NCBI GenBank assembly: GCA_964370005.1
Contig: CAYJGR010000039.1
Coordinates: 1 to 22,023, forward strand
Source of the DNA: Heteroruminococcus sp964370005
Lineage (GTDB): Bacteria > Bacillota > Clostridia > Oscillospirales > Ruminococcaceae
Length of the DNA stretch: 22,023 nt
Reading direction: 5' to 3'
In this document: piece by piece, positions 19,948 through 22,023 of the stretch
How the letters are laid out: each line of letters starts with the position of its first letter
How positions within the stretch are numbered: the first letter of the stretch is position 1
The notes under the pieces: generated by a model
Database searches by the model: none
Seen by the model: only the letters and a program-made list of their open reading frames with translations
What the model was told of the DNA's origin: nothing
Program-made: the position numbers and the translations under genes

Positions 19948-20541
19948 ATGTCAACTGCAAAATCAAAAACGAGAAAACTCACCACCATGGCCATGCTTGT
20001 AGCGATATCGGTGGTACTGCTTTACCTTGTGCGCTTTCCGATATTTCCGGCGGCGTCATTTTTGGAGTACGACCCTGCCGATATCCCCATACTTATAGGT
20101 GCGTTTTTATACGGCCCTACGGCGGGGCTTATTCTCACGGTGGTGGCCAGTGTGATACAGGGCTTTACGGTCAGTGCGGCCAGTGGGTGGATAGGGGTGC
20201 TCATGCATATATTTGCCACAGGTAGCATGGTACTGGTGGCGGGAAACATCTACCGAATTACCAAGACCCGCATCGGTGGGGCATTGGGACTATTTGCAGG
20301 CACACTGACCATGGCGGGCATGATGGTGGTGTGGAACCTCATATTTACTCCCATATTTTTGGGCACACCCCGTGAGGCGGTCGAGGCCATGATACTGCCC
20401 ATAATCCTGCCATTTAATCTTATCAAGGCGGGTGTGAACAGCACAATAACATTTTTTGTGTACAAAACGATATCAAGATTTGTCGGAACCGAGCGGTTGA
20501 CAAAGCCCGAAAAAGGTGGTAGTATAATAAAAGAAAACTGA
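19948..20541 (+). CDS. ribU: ECF transporter S component, riboflavin-specific (RibU)
   Basis: Membrane substrate-binding subunit of an energy-coupling-factor vitamin transporter; the ATPase/T subunits (EcfA, EcfA', EcfT) are not in the window and would be shared. ATG 19948 with AAGGAGGA at 19932-19939 gives 197 residues. The upstream open frame through the riboswitch is not coding. A basic N-terminal tail (MSTAKSKTRKLTTMA) is followed by about six membrane segments. The block FPAASFLEYDPADIPILIGAFLYGP is characteristic of RibU. The FMN riboswitch upstream supports riboflavin as the substrate. The C-terminal tail is basic and short. Confidence 0.93.
   Translation: MSTAKSKTRKLTTMAMLVAISVVLLYLVRFPIFPAASFLEYDPADIPILIGAFLYGPTAGLILTVVASVIQGFTVSAASGWIGVLMHIFATGSMVLVAGNIYRITKTRIGGALGLFAGTLTMAGMMVVWNLIFTPIFLGTPREAVEAMILPIILPFNLIKAGVNSTITFFVYKTISRFVGTERLTKPEKGGSIIKEN
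20497..20525 (+). promoter_or_regulatory. metK: Promoter for the SAM riboswitch-metK unit, inside ribU
   Basis: TTGACA (20497-20502) is followed after 17 bp by TAGTAT (20520-20525) or after 20 bp by TATAAT (20523-20528). It lies in the last codons of ribU, and transcription would start about 15 nt before the SAM riboswitch. The -35 is perfect; the spacing or the -10 is a compromise. Confidence 0.55.
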
Positions 20542-20547
20542 ATACAA

Positions 20548-20640
20548 CTTATCAAGAGTGGTGGAGGGGACAGGCCCTGTGAAACCCGGCAACCTGCCTA
20601 TGGCAAGGTGCTAAATCCTGCGGCACTGCCGAGAGATGAG
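20548..20640 (+). promoter_or_regulatory. SAM-I riboswitch (S box)
   Basis: The classic conserved sequence is seen: CTTATCAAGAGTGGTGGAGG, GGCCCTGTGAAACCCGGCAA, CCTGCC...GGCAAGGTGCTAA, TCC, and the closing GAGAGATGAG. P1 is CTTATC (20548-20553) with GATGAG (20635-20640), one wobble. It senses S-adenosylmethionine and controls the SAM synthetase gene downstream by feedback. Confidence 0.97.
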
Positions 20641-20647
20641 CAATAAT

Positions 20648-20677
20648 AAAGCGTCTGGCAGAGTGCCGGGCGCTTTT
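20648..20677 (+). terminator. SAM riboswitch terminator
   Basis: A 13-bp stem (20648-20660 with 20664-20676, two U-G pairs, GAG loop) is followed by a short T-run (20674-20677). It starts 7 nt after P1 of the SAM aptamer, the usual place for the off-state terminator. Confidence 0.85.
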
Positions 20678-20720
20678 GTGCGTGGTCGCACAGAGCGATC
20701 CCCCCGACACGTAGAGGAAG

Positions 20721-20748
20721 GTAGGGAGCGACGCCCTCGTCGCTCCGC
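20721..20748 (+). repeat. 28-bp palindromic interspersed repeat, copy 2
   Basis: Identical over 28 bases to 5432-5459, with the GGAGCGACG/CGTCGCTCC 9-bp stem and CCCT loop. Here it lies between the SAM riboswitch terminator and the metK ribosome binding site, so every full-length metK mRNA carries it. Confidence 0.8.
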
Positions 20749-20790
20749 TGTGATAGTCAAATGATATTCAATCTCGAAAGGAGAAAAATT

Positions 20791-21972
20791 ATGTCAAAAT
20801 TTTTATTTACAAGCGAATCGGTCACCGAGGGGCATCCCGACAAAATGTGTGATCAAATTTCAGATGCGGTGCTTGATGCAATATTGTCCGAGGATCCCAG
20901 CGCACGGGTGGCCTGCGAGACGGCAGTCACCACCGGTATGGTGCTGGTGATGGGGGAAATCTCAACCAATTGTTATGTCGATATCCCAAAGCTTGTGCGT
21001 GAAGTGGTGCGGGATATCGGTTATGACCGTGCCAAATATGGCTTTGATGCCGGCACTTGTGCGGTGATGACTTCCATCGATGAGCAGTCGAGTGACATCG
21101 CCATGGGCGTGGACAAGTCACTTGAGGCTAAAGAGGAGGGCAAAGATTCCCATAGCACCGGTGCGGGGGATCAGGGTATGATGTTTGGTTATGCCTGCGA
21201 CGACACCCCCGAGCTTATGCCCATGCCCATATCCCTTGCCCACAAGCTTGCCCTACAACTGACCAAGATGCGTAAATGTGGCACACTTGACTACCTGCGC
21301 CCCGATGGCAAAACCCAAGTGACAGTGGCATATGAAAATGACAAGCCTGTACATATCGAAACGGTGGTAGTCTCTACCCAACACGCCGACGATGTAAGCC
21401 TCTCGACCATCCGTGAGGACATTATAAAGCATGTATTAAAACCCATACTGCCCGCAGAGCTATATAACGACAGCACCAAGGTGTTTGTAAATCCCACCGG
21501 ACGTTTTGTAGTGGGTGGCCCACAGGGGGACAGTGGACTTACAGGGCGTAAAATTATCGTGGATACCTACGGTGGATGGGGTCGCCACGGCGGCGGTGCT
21601 TTCTCGGGCAAAGATCCCACCAAGGTTGATCGTTCGGCAGCATATGCCTCCCGCTGGGTGGCAAAAAATGTTGTGGCGGCAGGGCTTGCAAAGCGCTGCG
21701 AGGTGCAACTGGCCTATGCCATAGGTGTTGCCAGTCCTGTGTCGATCATGGTCAACACATTTGGCACAGGCTGTGTTGAAGATGAAGTTTTGGCCGAGGC
21801 CGTGTCCAAGGTGTTTGACCTGCGCCCCGATGCCATCATAGAGGCACTGAAACTGCGCCGTCCCATCTACCGAAATCTCGCCGCCTACGGCCATATGGGG
21901 CGTGAGGATTTGAATATAAGCTGGGAGCAAACCGACCGTGTGGAACAGCTTAAAAGGGCACTGGGAAGATAA
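20791..21972 (+). CDS. metK: S-adenosylmethionine synthetase
   Basis: Makes SAM from methionine and ATP; cytoplasmic tetramer. The 393-residue product (ATG 20791, with AAAGGAG 7 nt upstream) starts MSKFLFTSESVTEGHPDK, a signature block. It contains GAGDQGMMFGYA (ATP-binding signature 1), PTGRFVVGGPQGDSGLTGRK, and GGGAFSGKDPTKVDRSAAY (signature 2). It ends YGHMGRED...WEQTDRVEQLKRALGR, complete and of normal length. An upstream in-frame ATG at 20761 lacks a ribosome binding site. The gene is under a SAM-I riboswitch, giving product feedback. A hairpin terminator follows. Confidence 0.98.
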   Translation: MSKFLFTSESVTEGHPDKMCDQISDAVLDAILSEDPSARVACETAVTTGMVLVMGEISTNCYVDIPKLVREVVRDIGYDRAKYGFDAGTCAVMTSIDEQSSDIAMGVDKSLEAKEEGKDSHSTGAGDQGMMFGYACDDTPELMPMPISLAHKLALQLTKMRKCGTLDYLRPDGKTQVTVAYENDKPVHIETVVVSTQHADDVSLSTIREDIIKHVLKPILPAELYNDSTKVFVNPTGRFVVGGPQGDSGLTGRKIIVDTYGGWGRHGGGAFSGKDPTKVDRSAAYASRWVAKNVVAAGLAKRCEVQLAYAIGVASPVSIMVNTFGTGCVEDEVLAEAVSKVFDLRPDAIIEALKLRRPIYRNLAAYGHMGREDLNISWEQTDRVEQLKRALGR

Positions 21973-21977
21973 GACCT

Positions 21978-22021
21978 CGGGGCTCTGCCCCGAACCCCGC
22001 AAACTTTTTGAAAAAAGTTTG
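21978..22021 (+). terminator. Terminator-like hairpins after metK
   Basis: CGGGGC (21978-21983) pairs with GCCCCG (21987-21992) around TCT. Then CAAACTTTTT (22000-22009) pairs with AAAAAGTTTG (22012-22021). The first hairpin lacks a directly adjacent T-run; the second is A/T-rich and symmetric, so it could end transcription from either side. It may be part of a larger repeat cut by the window end. Confidence 0.5.
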
Positions 22022-22023
22022 AA

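Overview
The window looks like ordinary chromosome of a Clostridia-class Bacillota, probably in or near Oscillospirales. The reasons are: strong AGGAGG-type ribosome binding sites with mixed ATG/GTG/TTG starts; the tig-clpP-clpX-lon-engB order; an efp gene followed by a CD1247-type zinc-ribbon protein; a DUF1540 mini-protein; FMN and SAM-I riboswitches; and many small palindromic intergenic repeats. The taxon is inferred from gene content and not from a database match. Nearly all genes are on the + strand. No rRNA, tRNA, CRISPR array, transposase or phage gene was seen.

Layout. 1-1728: 3' part of leuS, then rpsU with its own promoter and terminator. 1802-4225: yqeG-type HAD phosphatase, an endonuclease IV-like TIM-barrel protein and an M24 Xaa-Pro peptidase, tightly coupled. 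4322-5352: efp and the CD1247-type protein. 5358-5555: a transposase-less element with terminal inverted repeats (MITE-like). 5648-9878: P2A Ca2+-type ATPase, a small unknown membrane protein, and rsgA. 9879-10343: a repeat-rich, G/C-tract-rich gap holding a promoter and a strongly structured segment. 10344-11302: divergent DUF1540 gene (-) and metallophosphoesterase (+). 11410-18213: a proteostasis block of trigger factor, ClpP, ClpX, Lon and EngB. 18228-19655: a leader ORF and lysA. 19658-20541: FMN riboswitch and ribU. 20548-21972: SAM-I riboswitch and metK.

How the genes work together. Translation and ribosome assembly (leuS, rpsU, efp, rsgA, engB) are mixed with protein folding and turnover (tig, clpP, clpX, lon, M24 peptidase). 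The right end is a metabolite-regulated section: lysA makes lysine, ribU imports riboflavin under FMN control, and metK makes SAM under SAM control.

The most interesting features are 5' leaders not covered by known riboswitch classes. The lysA ribosome binding site lies in one arm of a perfect 16-bp inverted repeat. The other arm overlaps the end of a 25-codon, lysine-rich leader ORF that has its own GGAGG site. This architecture suggests lysine-responsive control of translation. The lon leader similarly has a TTG-start 37-codon ORF with AAGGAGG and two mutually exclusive hairpins, one of which reaches the lon ribosome binding site. Both are inferences from sequence and need structural, comparative or expression data.
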